The notes: a model not told the origin generated them from the sequence alone. 64,000 nucleotides of DNA from Pectobacterium sp. A5351 (GCF_028335745.1 NZ_CP116477.1:1178001-1242000), one strand, 5' to 3'. Shown: positions 17,622 through 27,877, numbered from the stretch's first letter. Made by a program: numbers and translations.

Positions 17622-18425
17622 TTAGCGTTTCAGCGCGTCGCTCAGTTCTTCACGGATGGTGGCCAGAATGGATTTCACCACACGCGGGTTACCTGCAACC
17701 AGATTGCCGGATGCCAGATAGTTATGGCCGCCAACGAAATCGGTCACGATCCCGCCAGCTTCACGAACCAGCAGCTCGCCGCCAGCGAAATCCCACGGCT
17801 TCAGGCCGATTTCAAAGAAGCCGTCAACGCGACCCGCGGCAACATATGCCAGATCCAGTGCGGCAGAGCCCGTACGGCGGAAATCCGCACAGTGGGTGAA
17901 CAGCGCACCGATGGCATTGATATAGGTTTTGCTATGTTGCTTTAATTTGAAGGGGAAACCTGTTGCCAGTACGGTGCCTTCCAGATCGCGGGCAGTACTG
18001 CTGCGCAGACGGTAGCCGTTCAACTGTGCGCCTTGACCACGGGTCGCGGTAAACAGTTCATTACGCATAGGATCGTAAACGACGGCAACTTCGGTACGGC
18101 CTTTAATGCGGACCGCGATAGAAACTGCGAAGTGAGGTAAACGTTTGATGAAGTTGGTGGTGCCATCCAGAGGATCGATAACCCATTGTACTGCCGGATC
18201 TTCACCAGCCAGCTCGCCGCACTCTTCACCAATAATGGTGTGCTGTGGGTAAGATTTGCGGATGACTTCAATGATCAGACGTTCTGCATCCCGATCGACG
18301 TTGGTCACAAAATCGTTGCTGCCTTTCTGGCTGGCTTCGACGGCGTCTGGCGTTTCATAGTTCTTGGCAATTAAATTACCGGCTTTACGCGCAGCGCGTA
18401 TAGCGATGTTGAGCATCGGATGCAT
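17622..18425 (-). CDS. suhB: Inositol-1-monophosphatase SuhB
   Basis: 267 residues, the same length as E. coli SuhB. Metal-binding motifs of the inositol monophosphatase family are intact: GEECGE, DPLDGTTNF and WDFAGGELLVREAGG. In E. coli the protein also joins the rRNA transcription antitermination complex with NusA, so the in vivo role is more than phosphatase. It is divergent from trmJ, as in E. coli. Confidence 0.97.
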   Translation of the reverse strand: MHPMLNIAIRAARKAGNLIAKNYETPDAVEASQKGSNDFVTNVDRDAERLIIEVIRKSYPQHTIIGEECGELAGEDPAVQWVIDPLDGTTNFIKRLPHFAVSIAVRIKGRTEVAVVYDPMRNELFTATRGQGAQLNGYRLRSSTARDLEGTVLATGFPFKLKQHSKTYINAIGALFTHCADFRRTGSAALDLAYVAAGRVDGFFEIGLKPWDFAGGELLVREAGGIVTDFVGGHNYLASGNLVAGNPRVVKSILATIREELSDALKR

Positions 18426-18567
18426 GGTATCGGTCCACTGGAATGTTAAAGAACGGAAAGCGGCGCAGAGTATAGCAGCAGAAAAGTAAAATAGCTAAGT
18501 TTGTGTTAAAGTACGGCGGTTTCCTTTTCGCACCACTTCCTTCTATCTATCGCACAACAGAGTTCAT

Positions 18568-19293
18568 ATGTTAGACAATATTCGCATTGTTCTGGTCGAA
18601 ACGTCGCACACTGGCAATATGGGGTCAGTGGCCAGAGCGATGAAAACCATGGGGTTAAGCAAACTTTATCTGGTCAACCCGTTGGTTAAGCCTGATTCAC
18701 AGGCCATTGCGTTGGCGGCAGGCGCCAGCGATGTTATCGGTAATGCCACCATTGTTGATTCATTCGATCAGGCGCTCGAAGGATGTGGCTTGGTCGTTGG
18801 CACCAGCGCACGTTCCCGAACCTTACCCTGGCCGATGCTGGAACCGCGTGAGTGCGGCGTTCGCAGCGCGCAGGAAGCCGAGCACGCACCGGTGGCGCTG
18901 GTGTTCGGGCGTGAGCGCGTGGGGTTGACGAATGAGGAGCTTCAGAAATGCCATTACCACGTGGCGATTCCCGCAAACCCGGAATACAGTTCGCTCAATC
19001 TGGCGATGGCAGTGCAGATCATCGCTTATGAAGTGCGTATCGCGCATTTGGATCGGTTACAGGCCGGGCAGCCGCAGCATGAGGAATCCCCGTATCCGCT
19101 GGTTGACGATCTGGAGCGGTTTTATCAGCATCTTGAACAGACGCTGCTGCAAACCGGATTTATCCGACCGGCGCATCAAGGTCAGGTGATGAACAAACTG
19201 CGCCGCCTGTTTACCCGCGCCAGACCGGAAAGTCAGGAACTTAACATCCTGCGTGGAATACTGAGTTCGGTACAAAAAACACACGACGAATAA
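18568..19293 (+). CDS. trmJ: tRNA (cytidine/uridine-2'-O)-methyltransferase TrmJ
   Basis: 241 residues. SPOUT-family methyltransferase that modifies position 32 of several tRNAs with S-adenosylmethionine. The N-terminal signature [20 protein letters not shown] and the knot motifs [13 protein letters not shown] and [13 protein letters not shown] are clear, and a C-terminal extension of about 80 residues gives dimer and tRNA contacts. It lies upstream of iscR exactly as in E. coli, and its stop codon overlaps the first IscR box of the isc operon. Confidence 0.96.
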   Translation: MLDNIRIVLVETSHTGNMGSVARAMKTMGLSKLYLVNPLVKPDSQAIALAAGASDVIGNATIVDSFDQALEGCGLVVGTSARSRTLPWPMLEPRECGVRSAQEAEHAPVALVFGRERVGLTNEELQKCHYHVAIPANPEYSSLNLAMAVQIIAYEVRIAHLDRLQAGQPQHEESPYPLVDDLERFYQHLEQTLLQTGFIRPAHQGQVMNKLRRLFTRARPESQELNILRGILSSVQKTHDE

Positions 19294-19317
19294 TACTTGA
19301 GTATTTTGCTCGGTTAA
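19293..19317 (+). promoter_or_regulatory. IscR type 1 binding site, distal
   Basis: Starting ATACTTGAGTATTTTGCTCG, this 25-base site matches about 20 positions of the IscR type 1 consensus. Its first base is the last base of trmJ. Confidence 0.7.
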
Positions 19318-19342
19318 ATAGTTGACTAAAATACTCAGGAAT
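19318..19342 (+). promoter_or_regulatory. IscR type 1 binding site, proximal
   Basis: ATAGTTGACTAAAATACTCA and the next five bases (GGAAT) match the IscR type 1 consensus well. It abuts the distal site with no spacer. Together they predict repression of the isc operon by holo-IscR. Confidence 0.85.
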
Positions 19343-19412
19343 GTCAGACTCGCGGTATGTTCTGCCAATACATGTTTTCATAATACATGTTTTACCTACA
19401 GGTACCACTATC

Positions 19413-19907
19413 ATGAGACTGACATCCAAAGGCCGTTACGCCGTTACCGCCATGCTCGATGTGGCTCTGCATTCCCAGGAAGGGCCAGTTCCATTGGCGG
19501 ATATTTCTGAACGCCAGGGTATTTCACTGTCTTATCTGGAGCAGCTGTTTTCACGCCTGCGTAAGAATGGACTGGTTGCCAGCGTGCGTGGCCCAGGCGG
19601 TGGTTACCTGCTGGGTAAAAGCGCGAATGAAATCGCTGTCGGCATGGTCATTTCGGCCGTCGATGAATCCGTTGACGCCACGCGTTGTCAGGGCCGTGAA
19701 GGCTGTCAGGGTGGCGATCGCTGCCTGACGCACACGCTGTGGCGCGATCTGAGCGACCGTATCACCGACTTCCTGAATAACATCACGCTGGATGAGCTGG
19801 TGAACAACAAGGAAGTGCTGGATGTGGCGGATCGTCAGGATGCGGACATTCGTCGCACTGCTAATGGACGAATCCAGGAAACGATCAACGTTAACCTGCG
19901 CGCCTGA
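19413..19907 (+). CDS. iscR: Fe-S cluster transcriptional regulator IscR
   Basis: 164 residues from the start [19 protein letters not shown], which matches E. coli IscR (162). A longer frame from 19341 would add 24 unrelated residues and would put the start inside the operator. Rrf2-family winged helix with the recognition segment [19 protein letters not shown]. The three cluster-binding cysteines are in the segment [13 protein letters not shown], and the conserved His follows in LTHTLW. It represses the isc operon when [2Fe-2S]-loaded. The C-terminus ends in [12 protein letters not shown]. Confidence 0.96.
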   Translation: MRLTSKGRYAVTAMLDVALHSQEGPVPLADISERQGISLSYLEQLFSRLRKNGLVASVRGPGGGYLLGKSANEIAVGMVISAVDESVDATRCQGREGCQGGDRCLTHTLWRDLSDRITDFLNNITLDELVNNKEVLDVADRQDADIRRTANGRIQETINVNLRA

Positions 19908-19917
19908 TCCACCTTCA

Positions 19918-19948
19918 ACGTGATGAGTACCTTTACTCATCACGTTTT
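19918..19948 (+). other. Strong hairpin in the iscR-iscS spacer
   Basis: ACGTGATGAGTA pairs perfectly with TACTCATCACGT over 12 bases with a CCTT loop, followed by TTTG. It lies 10 bases after the iscR stop. In E. coli a structure in this spacer keeps the iscR part of the mRNA stable while the sRNA RyhB triggers decay of iscSUA. The same role is likely here; partial termination is another option. Confidence 0.7.
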
Positions 19949-20143
19949 GTCTTTCTGATAGCCGCATAATCCTGACCACATTGCCCAATGTGGCGTTGGT
20001 GTTAGCCCGACTATCACGATGTTGTACCAACGATGACATCGTCAGATTTTTTGCATTGGCCCGAGAGGTTGCGGGTATAAACAGCCTGTCAATAAAACAA
20101 AACGCATTGTACGTTTTGAAGTGATGTACGGAGTTTATGAGCA

Positions 20144-21358
20144 ATGAAGTTACCTATCTATCTCGACTACTCAGCCACCACGCCGGTTGACCCGCGCGTC
20201 GCTGAGAAAATGATGCAATGTTTGACGTTGGACGGTACGTTCGGTAACCCGGCTTCCCGTTCCCACCGTTTTGGCTGGCAGGCGGAAGAGGCGGTAGATA
20301 TCGCCCGTAACCAAATTGCTGAGCTGGTCGGTGCCGACCCGCGTGAGATTGTCTTCACGTCAGGCGCGACCGAAGCCGATAACCTCGCGATTAAAGGTGT
20401 TGCCAACTTCTACCAGAAGAAGGGCAAGCACATCATCACCAGCAAGACCGAACACAAAGCCGTGCTGGATACCTGCCGTCAGCTTGAACGCGAAGGCTTC
20501 GAGGTCACCTATCTGGCACCGCAGCGTAATGGCATTATCGATCTGGCGGAACTCGAAGCGGCAATGCGTGAGGACACCATTCTGGTTTCCATCATGCACG
20601 TCAATAATGAAATCGGTGTTGTGCAGGATATCGAAACGATCGGCGACATGTGTCGCAGTCGCGGTATTGTGTTCCACGTCGACGCCACGCAGAGCGTAGG
20701 CAAGCTGCCTATCGATCTCAACCAGCTAAAAGTGGATCTGATGTCTTTCTCCGGCCATAAAATCTATGGGCCGAAAGGGATCGGGGCACTGTATGTTCGT
20801 CGTAAACCCCGTATTCGTCTTGAAGCGCAGATGCACGGCGGCGGCCATGAGCGCGGCATGCGTTCTGGTACCTTGCCTGTGCACCAGATTGTCGGCATGG
20901 GCGAAGCCTACCGCATCGCGAAAGAAGAGATGACCGCGGAAATGGATCGCCTGCGCACGCTGCGCGATCGTCTGTGGAACGGTATTAATGATATTGAAGA
21001 AGTCTACCTGAATGGTGACATCGAGCAGGGCGCGCCTAACATCCTGAACGTCAGCTTCAACTACGTTGAAGGTGAATCACTGATTATGGCGCTCAAGGAT
21101 CTGGCGGTATCGTCCGGTTCTGCCTGTACGTCGGCCAGTCTGGAGCCCTCCTACGTGTTACGTGCGCTGGGCATGAATGATGAGCTGGCGCATAGCTCGA
21201 TCCGTTTCTCGCTGGGGCGTTTTACCACCGAAGAAGAGATCGACTACACCATCGAGCTGGTGCGTAAATCCATCGGTCGTCTGCGCGATCTTTCTCCGCT
21301 GTGGGAAATGTTTAAGCAGGGCGTGGATATCAGCAGCATCGAATGGGCGCATCATTAA
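20144..21358 (+). CDS. iscS: Cysteine desulfurase IscS
   Basis: 404 residues as in E. coli. PLP enzyme that takes sulfur from cysteine and passes it to IscU, tRNA thiolation and thiamin synthesis. The PLP lysine is in [14 protein letters not shown], the mobile active-site cysteine is in [21 protein letters not shown], and the C-terminus [18 protein letters not shown] is the IscU/partner docking region. The long spacer from iscR (236 bases) contains several hairpins, one (CAAAACG/CGTTTTG, 20096-20117) immediately before the ribosome site. Confidence 0.98.
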   Translation: MKLPIYLDYSATTPVDPRVAEKMMQCLTLDGTFGNPASRSHRFGWQAEEAVDIARNQIAELVGADPREIVFTSGATEADNLAIKGVANFYQKKGKHIITSKTEHKAVLDTCRQLEREGFEVTYLAPQRNGIIDLAELEAAMREDTILVSIMHVNNEIGVVQDIETIGDMCRSRGIVFHVDATQSVGKLPIDLNQLKVDLMSFSGHKIYGPKGIGALYVRRKPRIRLEAQMHGGGHERGMRSGTLPVHQIVGMGEAYRIAKEEMTAEMDRLRTLRDRLWNGINDIEEVYLNGDIEQGAPNILNVSFNYVEGESLIMALKDLAVSSGSACTSASLEPSYVLRALGMNDELAHSSIRFSLGRFTTEEEIDYTIELVRKSIGRLRDLSPLWEMFKQGVDISSIEWAHH

Positions 21359-21382
21359 TTCACCCGATCGGGGACGACTATC

Positions 21383-21769
21383 ATGGCTTACAGCGAAAAA
21401 GTAATTGATCACTATGAAAACCCACGCAACGTGGGTTCATTTGACAACGCCGATCCTTCTATCGGCAGCGGCATGGTCGGCGCGCCAGCGTGCGGCGATG
21501 TGATGAAGTTGCAGATAAAAGTCAACAATGAGGGTATCATCGAAGATGCCCGCTTCAAGACGTACGGTTGTGGTTCTGCCATTGCCTCCAGCTCGCTGGT
21601 CACCGAGTGGGTAAAAGGCAAATCGCTGAATGAAGCAGAAGCGATTAAGAACACGCAGATTGCCGAAGAGCTTGAGCTACCGCCGGTGAAGATTCACTGC
21701 TCCATTCTGGCGGAAGACGCTATCAAGGCAGCGATTGCGGATTACAAAAGTAAACGCGACGCGCAGTAA
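21383..21769 (+). CDS. iscU: Iron-sulfur cluster scaffold protein IscU
   Basis: 128 residues, the family length. Cys37 (GAPACGDV), Cys63 (YGCGSA) and Cys106 ([10 protein letters not shown]) are the cluster ligands, with Asp39 following the first. The LPPVKIHC segment is the HscA recognition motif. It lies 24 bases after iscS, in the middle of the isc operon. Confidence 0.98.
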   Translation: MAYSEKVIDHYENPRNVGSFDNADPSIGSGMVGAPACGDVMKLQIKVNNEGIIEDARFKTYGCGSAIASSSLVTEWVKGKSLNEAEAIKNTQIAEELELPPVKIHCSILAEDAIKAAIADYKSKRDAQ

Positions 21770-21849
21770 TCTCTGCGGCTGAACTCGGCGGGGCACCGTT
21801 TCTCCCGGTGCCTGTTCCCGTCGAGGTGGCGAACGATCGAGGTAACAGT

Positions 21850-22173
21850 ATGTCGATTTCTCTGAGCGAAAGTGCGGCACAACGCGTGAGCGCTTTCATC
21901 GCCAACCGGGGCAAAGGCCTTGGACTGCGTCTTGGCGTACGAACATCCGGCTGTTCTGGTATGGCGTATGTGCTGGAATTTGTTGATGATTTGAACGACG
22001 GCGATACGGTCTTTGAAGACAAAGGCGTCAAAGTCATCGTGGACGGCAAAAGCCTGGTCTATCTTGATGGAACCGAGTTGGATTTCGTCAAAGAAGGGCT
22101 GAACGAAGGCTTTAAGTTCAATAATCCTAACATTTCCGGCGAATGCGGTTGCGGCGAAAGTTTCAACGTCTGA
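21850..22173 (+). CDS. iscA: A-type iron-sulfur carrier IscA
   Basis: 107 residues from the ATG at 21850 ([16 protein letters not shown]), which matches E. coli IscA and has GAGG upstream; an in-frame start at 21808 would add 14 residues and is not supported. Cysteine ligands Cys35 ([13 protein letters not shown]) and the C-terminal CGCGESFNV pair are present. It acts as an iron or cluster carrier downstream of IscU. Confidence 0.97.
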   Translation: MSISLSESAAQRVSAFIANRGKGLGLRLGVRTSGCSGMAYVLEFVDDLNDGDTVFEDKGVKVIVDGKSLVYLDGTELDFVKEGLNEGFKFNNPNISGECGCGESFNV

Positions 22174-22243
22174 CCCCTCTCGGGTAGTCGCGTGCTGTCA
22201 GTGAATGATCGGCGCTGCTACCCAGAACTCCCTGAGTACCACT

Positions 22244-22762
22244 ATGGATTACTTTACGTTATTCGGGCTGCCGATTCGCTATGATGTGGATGGCGGCCTG
22301 CTTGCATCCCGTTTTCAGGCGTTGCAACGTCAGTTCCATCCTGACCGTTATGCTGCCAGCCCCGAGCGCGAGCGCATGCTGGCGGTGCAGCAGGCGGCGA
22401 CGATCAACAATGCCTATCAGGCGCTCAAGCATCCGCTGAAACGCGCGGAGTATATGCTGTCGTTGCACGGGTTTGATGTGAACAACGAACAGCATACGAT
22501 GAAGGACACGGCGTTCCTGATGGAACAGCTGGAACTGCGCGAAGAATTGGATGCGATCTCGCAGCGATCGGATGCGGATGAGGCTCTGACGGCCTTCGCT
22601 GAGCGATTGCAGGAAACGATCGTTAAGCGCCGTTCGCATATGCGTGATGAACTCGATAATGAGACGTGGACAGACGCCGCAGATACCGTGCGCAAGCTAC
22701 GCTTTTTAGACAAGCTCCAGCAACAGGTTGAAGCACTCGAAGAACAATTGCTGGACAGATAA
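22244..22762 (+). CDS. hscB: Fe-S biogenesis co-chaperone HscB (J-protein)
   Basis: 172 residues from [16 protein letters not shown], matching E. coli HscB (171); a frame start at 22205 adds 13 unlikely residues. The J domain shows the essential HPD in [10 protein letters not shown], and the C-terminal helical domain (after about residue 85) binds IscU. It stimulates the ATPase of HscA. The gene sits directly before hscA. Confidence 0.96.
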   Translation: MDYFTLFGLPIRYDVDGGLLASRFQALQRQFHPDRYAASPERERMLAVQQAATINNAYQALKHPLKRAEYMLSLHGFDVNNEQHTMKDTAFLMEQLELREELDAISQRSDADEALTAFAERLQETIVKRRSHMRDELDNETWTDAADTVRKLRFLDKLQQQVEALEEQLLDR

Positions 22763-22837
22763 CTGGTTAATCCGGCGGGTAACCCGATGGTGATTGCCAT
22801 TCCGGGTTTTTCGCCAGCCAATTGATGGAAGCTCAAT

Positions 22838-24688
22838 ATGGCCTTATTACAAATTAGTGAGCCTGGCCTTAGCGCCGCACCGCATCAGCGTCGTCTGGCT
22901 GTCGGTATTGATTTAGGCACCACCCATTCTCTTGTTGCCACCGTACGCAGCGGTGAAGCTCAGACGCTAGCAGATAGCGACGGGCGCGACCTGCTGCCCT
23001 CGGTTGTCCACTATTGTCACGATGGTCACAGCGTCGGCTGGGATGCACGCGACAATGCTGCCCACGATCTGGAAAATACCGTCAGCTCAGTCAAACGCCT
23101 GATGGGGCGCTCTCTGGATGATATTCAGCAACGCTACCCGCATTTACCGTATCACTTTCATGCCAGCGATAACGGCCTGCCGTTGATTCATACCTCGGCT
23201 GGCAACCTCAATCCTGTACAGGTGTCGGCGGATATTTTGTCCGCGCTGGCTGCGCGTGCGGAAGCGGCGTTAGGCGGCGTGCCGGATGGCGTGGTGATTA
23301 CCGTTCCCGCTTATTTCGATGACGCACAGCGTCAGGGCACCAAAGACGCAGCGCGTCTTGCCGGGCTGCACGTCTTGCGCCTGCTGAATGAACCGACCGC
23401 CGCCGCGATTGCCTACGGGCTGGATTCCGGTAAAGAGGGCGTGATCGCTATTTACGATCTGGGCGGCGGCACCTTTGATATTTCCATTCTGCGTCTGAGC
23501 CGAGGCGTCTTTGAGGTGCTGGCAACGGGCGGCGATTCTGCACTGGGCGGTGATGATTTCGATCATCTGCTGGCGGAGTGGCTGCGTGAACAGGCCGGCA
23601 TTCACGATCGTGACGATCGCCAGTTGGATCATGCCTTTCGCGATGCCGCGGTGAAAGCCAAGATTGCACTTAGCAGCGCCGAGTCAGTCCGTGTAGATGT
23701 GGCAGGCTGGCAAGGTGATATCACCCGCGAGCAGTTTGATTCGCTGATCGCTCAACTGGTGAAACGCACGCTGCTGTCCTGTCGTCGTACGCTGAAAGAC
23801 GCGGGGCTGACGCCGGAAGAGGTGCTGGAAGTCGTGATGGTGGGCGGATCGACACGCGTTCCGCTGGTGCGTGAGCAGGTAGGGACGTTTTTTGGCCGTA
23901 CACCGCTGACGTCGATCGATCCAGATAAAGTCGTGGCCATCGGCGCGGCGATCCAGGCGGATATTCTGGTGGGCAACAAACCAGACAGCGAAATGCTGCT
24001 GCTGGACGTGATTCCTCTGTCGCTGGGGCTGGAGACGATGGGCGGACTGGTGGAAAAAATCATTCCGCGCAATACCACGATCCCGGTTGTTCGCGCACAG
24101 GAATTTACCACCTTCAAAGACGGCCAAAGCGGCATGATGATCCACGTTTTGCAGGGCGAGCGCGAAATGGTGGCGGATTGCCGTTCGCTGGCTCGCTTCT
24201 CGCTGCGTGGCTTACCGCCGTTGCCTGCTGGTGGAGCTCACATTCGTGTGACCTTTCAGGTTGACGCGGATGGCCTGCTGAGCGTGACGGCGATGGAGAA
24301 ATCGACGGGCGTTGAGGCATCCATTCAGGTGAAGCCGTCATACGGCCTGAGCGATACAGAAATTGCCACCATGATCACCGACTCGATGCTGAATGCGAAG
24401 GAAGATGTCGGCGCGCGTCGTCTGGCAGAGCAAAAAGTGGAAGCGGCACGTGTGCTGGAAAGTTTGCAAAGCGCGCTGGTGGCCGACGCTGAGTTATTGA
24501 GCAATGACGAAAAAGGCATCATTGTCGCGGCATCCGAACACCTGTACACGATGATGCAGGGAAGCGATCCCGTGGCGATTGAGGCCGCGATTAAAACAGT
24601 CGATCAACAAACCCAGGAATTCGCCGCTCGCCGTATGGATGCTTCTATCCGTCGCGCGCTGGCAGGCCATTCTGTGGATGAGGTGTAA
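22838..24688 (+). CDS. hscA: Fe-S biogenesis Hsp70-type chaperone HscA
   Basis: 616 residues, equal to E. coli HscA. ATPase domain motifs: [15 protein letters not shown], the phosphate-2 motif [16 protein letters not shown], and the adenosine motif [17 protein letters not shown]. The substrate-binding domain follows the linker ([17 protein letters not shown]). It recognises the LPPVK motif of IscU. It is followed immediately by fdx. Confidence 0.98.
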   Translation: MALLQISEPGLSAAPHQRRLAVGIDLGTTHSLVATVRSGEAQTLADSDGRDLLPSVVHYCHDGHSVGWDARDNAAHDLENTVSSVKRLMGRSLDDIQQRYPHLPYHFHASDNGLPLIHTSAGNLNPVQVSADILSALAARAEAALGGVPDGVVITVPAYFDDAQRQGTKDAARLAGLHVLRLLNEPTAAAIAYGLDSGKEGVIAIYDLGGGTFDISILRLSRGVFEVLATGGDSALGGDDFDHLLAEWLREQAGIHDRDDRQLDHAFRDAAVKAKIALSSAESVRVDVAGWQGDITREQFDSLIAQLVKRTLLSCRRTLKDAGLTPEEVLEVVMVGGSTRVPLVREQVGTFFGRTPLTSIDPDKVVAIGAAIQADILVGNKPDSEMLLLDVIPLSLGLETMGGLVEKIIPRNTTIPVVRAQEFTTFKDGQSGMMIHVLQGEREMVADCRSLARFSLRGLPPLPAGGAHIRVTFQVDADGLLSVTAMEKSTGVEASIQVKPSYGLSDTEIATMITDSMLNAKEDVGARRLAEQKVEAARVLESLQSALVADAELLSNDEKGIIVAASEHLYTMMQGSDPVAIEAAIKTVDQQTQEFAARRMDASIRRALAGHSVDEV

Positions 24689-24689
24689 C

Positions 24690-25025
24690 ATGCCTAAAAT
24701 AGTTTTTTTACCGCATCAGGATCTGTGCCCTGAAGGGGCGGTTTTGGAAGCGGAACGCGGTGAAAGCATTTTGGAAGTCGCCCTGCGTAACGGTATTGAC
24801 GTTGAACACGCCTGCGAGAAATCCTGTGCCTGCACCACTTGCCACTGCATCGTGCGTGAAGGCTTTGACTCGTTGGTGGAAAGTACGGAAGAAGAAGACG
24901 ACATGCTGGATAAGGCCTGGGGTCTGGAGCCGGAAAGTCGTCTGGGTTGTCAGGCGCGTATCGCCGGGGACGATCTGGTCGTCGAGATCCCGCGCTATAC
25001 GATCAACCATGCACGCGAGCATTGA
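24690..25025 (+). CDS. fdx: [2Fe-2S] ferredoxin of the isc operon
   Basis: 111 residues from MPKIVFLPHQDLCPEGAVLE, matching E. coli Fdx. Cluster ligands lie in ACEKSCACTTCHCIV, with the fourth Cys in RLGCQARIAG. It supplies electrons for cluster assembly. The start is one base after the hscA stop, so translation is tightly coupled; an in-frame start at 24579 inside hscA is not supported. Confidence 0.97.
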   Translation: MPKIVFLPHQDLCPEGAVLEAERGESILEVALRNGIDVEHACEKSCACTTCHCIVREGFDSLVESTEEEDDMLDKAWGLEPESRLGCQARIAGDDLVVEIPRYTINHAREH

Positions 25026-25046
25026 TCTGAATAAGGAGAAACCGCG

Positions 25047-25247
25047 ATGGGATTAAAATGGACAGACAGCCGGGCTATCGGCGAAGCACTTTACGACCAG
25101 TTTCCCGATCTCGATCCGAAAACCGTGCGTTTCACGGATATGCACCAGTGGATCTGCGAATTGGATGAATTTGACGATCGACCGGACGCTTCCAATGAAA
25201 AAATTCTGGAAGCGATCCTGTTGGTCTGGTTAGATGAAGCAGAATAG
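25047..25247 (+). CDS. iscX: Fe-S assembly regulator IscX
   Basis: 66 residues, the family length. The acidic IscX/YfhJ fold shows [20 protein letters not shown] and [16 protein letters not shown]. It binds IscS and iron and modulates desulfurase activity. AAGGAG precedes the ATG. It is the last gene of the isc operon, followed by an inverted miniature element (25270-25382). Confidence 0.95.
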   Translation: MGLKWTDSRAIGEALYDQFPDLDPKTVRFTDMHQWICELDEFDDRPDASNEKILEAILLVWLDEAE

Positions 25248-25269
25248 CACAATGACGGGGCTGCCTGGT

Positions 25270-25382
25270 TAATGCCGATCGTTTGAGAACCGAGATACAC
25301 GGAGCGACCACAGGGCGAGGTATCCCTGCGGGAACCTCATCCCCGTGTTTCTCCTAATATGAGGCTTATGTGACCAGTATTA
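25270..25382 (-). mobile_element. Miniature inverted-repeat element, copy A
   Basis: 113 bases in inverted orientation relative to copies B and C. Read on the plus strand the first end is TAATGCCGATCGTTTGAGAA; the other end, reverse complemented, is TAATACTGGTCACATAAGCC. The inner hairpin GGGCGAGGTATCCCTGCGGG with ACCTCATCCCCG matches copies B and C. No 12-base target duplication is visible, so it is probably the oldest copy. It lies between iscX and pepB. Confidence 0.8.
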
Positions 25383-25521
25383 GGTTGGTGGCTCGTTTTA
25401 TTTTTGTGCCAAAATTCGTAACATTTTCATGTCATCATGCACCGTTTATTTATCTGCAAAAATATGAAAAGCACCTGCAAACATGAAAAGTGGCAGGCAT
25501 ACCCATTATCGGAGAAGCACT

Positions 25522-26829
25522 ATGACGAACAATACCATGCTGATTTCACTCTCTACCCAACCTGCTGACGCGCGCTGGGGAGAAAAAGCGACGCTGAGTG
25601 TGAATGAGCAGGGGTTTACCATTCATGCAGGGGCGTCCCTGAATGGCAAAGCTGCACTGGCGGTGATCCAGCGTGCTGCCCGCAAAATTGATGGGCAGGG
25701 GATTAAACACGTTAAGTTAGCGGGTGAAGGCTGGGATCTGGCAAACAGCTGGGCATTCTGGCAGGGATATCGCGGGCCGAAAGGGCAAAGAACGGTTGAA
25801 TGGGCGGAACTGAACGACGCCGACAAGCAAGAGCTGAACGCTCGCCTGAAGATTGTGGACTGGGTGCGTGACACCATCAACCTGCCTGCTGAAGATTTGG
25901 GGCCAGAGCAACTGGCGACCCGCGCAGTTGATCTGCTGTGTGACGTAGCCTGCGATGCCGTCAGCTACCGCATCACCAAAGGTGAAGATCTGCGTGAGCA
26001 GAATTATGCCGGCCTGCACACGGTCGGCCGCGGCTCTGAACGTCAGCCGGTGCTACTGGCGCTGGACTATAACCCAACGGGTAATGCGGATGCGCCGGTG
26101 TTCGCCTGTCTGGTGGGCAAAGGTATTACGTTTGATACCGGTGGCTACAGCCTGAAGCCTAGCAGCTCTATGGACTCCATGAAATCGGATATGGGCGGTG
26201 CGGCTACCCTGACTGGCGCACTGGCGCTGGCGGCGTCACGCGGTTTGCAACAGCGTGTGAAGTTGTATCTGTGCTGTGCGGACAACATGGTGAGCGGCAA
26301 TGCATTCCGACTGGGCGATATTATTCGCTACCGCAACGGCAAGACGGTTGAAGTCATGAACACCGATGCGGAAGGGCGTCTGGTACTGGCGGACGGCCTG
26401 ATCGATGCCTCCGAGCAGAACCCGCAGTGGATTATCGACTGTGCAACGCTGACGGGCGCGGCGAAAACGGCGCTGGGCAACGACTATCACGCGCTGTTCA
26501 GCTTTGATGACGAGCTGGTGGCGGCATTGCAGGACAGTGCGAAAGAAGAGAATGAGCCGTTCTGGCGTCTGCCGCTGGAAGAGTTCCACCGTAGTCACCT
26601 GCCGTCCAGCTTTGCCGATCTGAACAATATTGCCAGCGGTGCGCACACCGCCGGTGCCAGCACGGCGGCGGCTTTCCTGTCGCACTTTGTGAAAAATTAC
26701 CAACAGGGCTGGCTGCACATCGACTGTTCCGCGACGTACCGTAAAGGCGCGGTGGAGCAGTGGGCGACAGGTGCAACGGGGCTCGGCGTACGCACGCTGG
26801 CGAATCTCTTGCTGAGCAACGCCAAATAG
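25522..26829 (+). CDS. pepB: Aminopeptidase B (leucyl aminopeptidase family M17)
   Basis: 435 residues from [20 protein letters not shown], which aligns with the start of E. coli PepB (427); CGGAGAAG precedes it. A frame opening at 25483 adds 13 residues and is less likely. M17 motifs are intact: the Lys of [13 protein letters not shown], the Asp of [14 protein letters not shown], and the signature [14 protein letters not shown] with metal ligands Asp and Glu. Cytosolic hexameric exopeptidase. The adjoining miniature elements on both sides may separate its transcription from isc and sseB. Confidence 0.96.
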   Translation: MTNNTMLISLSTQPADARWGEKATLSVNEQGFTIHAGASLNGKAALAVIQRAARKIDGQGIKHVKLAGEGWDLANSWAFWQGYRGPKGQRTVEWAELNDADKQELNARLKIVDWVRDTINLPAEDLGPEQLATRAVDLLCDVACDAVSYRITKGEDLREQNYAGLHTVGRGSERQPVLLALDYNPTGNADAPVFACLVGKGITFDTGGYSLKPSSSMDSMKSDMGGAATLTGALALAASRGLQQRVKLYLCCADNMVSGNAFRLGDIIRYRNGKTVEVMNTDAEGRLVLADGLIDASEQNPQWIIDCATLTGAAKTALGNDYHALFSFDDELVAALQDSAKEENEPFWRLPLEEFHRSHLPSSFADLNNIASGAHTAGASTAAAFLSHFVKNYQQGWLHIDCSATYRKGAVEQWATGATGLGVRTLANLLLSNAK

Positions 26830-26890
26830 TCGTTTCAGACTTATCTGCCATTTACCGAATGTGTTGAGACATAACGCCGCGCCTCATGCG

Positions 26891-27004
26891 TAATGCTAGT
26901 CACTTAAGCATGGGTTTAGGGGGAAACACGGTGATGAGGCTCCCGCAGGGATGCCTCGCATCGTGGTAGCCCCCGGTATCTCGATCCTTAACCGATCGGC
27001 ATTA
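26891..27004 (+). mobile_element. Miniature inverted-repeat element, copy B
   Basis: 114 bases. The left end TAATGCTAGTCACTTAAGCA matches the left end of the IS4-family element in 18 of 20 bases. The right end, reverse complemented, begins TAATGCCGATCGGTTAAGGA and matches the IS right end in 18 of 20. Flanks GCGCCTCATGCG (26879-26890) and GAGCCTCACGCG (27005-27016) agree in 10 of 12, a decayed target duplication. No coding content. It lies between pepB and sseB. Confidence 0.88.
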
Positions 27005-27048
27005 GAGCCTCACGCGTCGGTTTTTAACGTAATCATGTTGAGGGATGT

Positions 27049-27843
27049 ATGGAGTTTTCGCCACGTAATAAACTGGAAGAAGTGCTGATTCTGGCTGCAA
27101 CGGAACCCGCACATCGTCCTGAGTTTTTCAGTGAACTGATGGAAGCCACGGTGTTTGTGTTGGGCACGACCGATGACGGGGATGAATCCGGTGAGGTGGT
27201 GTTGCATGCGGGCAGTAATGTGAATATCCAACACTGGGAAAAAGACGATGGCTCATCTGCTATTCCTTTCTTCTCTTCTCTGGAAGCCTTACAGAGCGTG
27301 ATTACGGAAGAAGCGTCTTTTCTGGCGCTACCGACGCGTTCGCTGTTTGAAATGACACAGGGCGTCACGCTGTTCCTCAATCCTAAGCTGCCGTATGGCA
27401 AAGAGTTTTTGCCGCAGGAAATTGAACATATTCTGTCTGGCGAAGGTCACGGTTTTGTTCAGCAGCGTATCGTCGAAGAAGAGATGCAGGTCTTGCTGAG
27501 TCAGCCAGCCGAGATGCCAGCACAGATGATTGATTCCCTGACGCAGCTGTTTACCAAGCATCGCCATGTAAAACGGGCGTTTCTGGCGCAGATTCAGGAG
27601 CCGGGCGAAGAACAGCCCCACCTGCTGATTGGGATTGATGTCGATCAGGATGAAGAAACCATCATCCGTGAAGCGGGCAGCGTCGCCAGTGATACCTTAC
27701 CGGACGAGCGTCCTGTCGATCTGTGTTTGGTGAAAGAAGGCGAGCCGGGGATCAGCCACTACATGATTAAACACACCACGCCGTTCTACGAACGCAAGTG
27801 GGGGAGTTTCCTGAGGGAGTTTAAGGCCACCGGCAACGCCTGA
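27049..27843 (+). CDS. sseB: Enhanced serine sensitivity protein SseB
   Basis: 264 residues with an N-terminal SseB domain (FSPRNKLEEVLILAATEPAH, PEFFSELMEATVFVLG) and a C-terminal SseB domain (HLLIGIDVDQDEETI to VDLCLVKEG). It follows pepB as in E. coli, where overproduction changes serine sensitivity; the biochemical function is unknown. There is no signal peptide. The E. coli neighbour sseA is also here, but 0.9 kb away on the minus strand behind an RpiR regulator. Confidence 0.92.
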   Translation: MEFSPRNKLEEVLILAATEPAHRPEFFSELMEATVFVLGTTDDGDESGEVVLHAGSNVNIQHWEKDDGSSAIPFFSSLEALQSVITEEASFLALPTRSLFEMTQGVTLFLNPKLPYGKEFLPQEIEHILSGEGHGFVQQRIVEEEMQVLLSQPAEMPAQMIDSLTQLFTKHRHVKRAFLAQIQEPGEEQPHLLIGIDVDQDEETIIREAGSVASDTLPDERPVDLCLVKEGEPGISHYMIKHTTPFYERKWGSFLREFKATGNA

Positions 27844-27877
27844 TACCGGGTATAAGTTTGATACAGGCAACGGCGGA

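Noticed and set aside
23684..24145. 153-codon minus-strand open frame inside hscA
   Set aside because: It is antisense to hscA; the His- and Gln-rich translation is typical of a shadow frame.
25258..25394. Target duplication around miniature element copy A
   Set aside because: The flanking 12-mers GGGCTGCCTGGT and GGTTGGTGGCTC do not align in any register.
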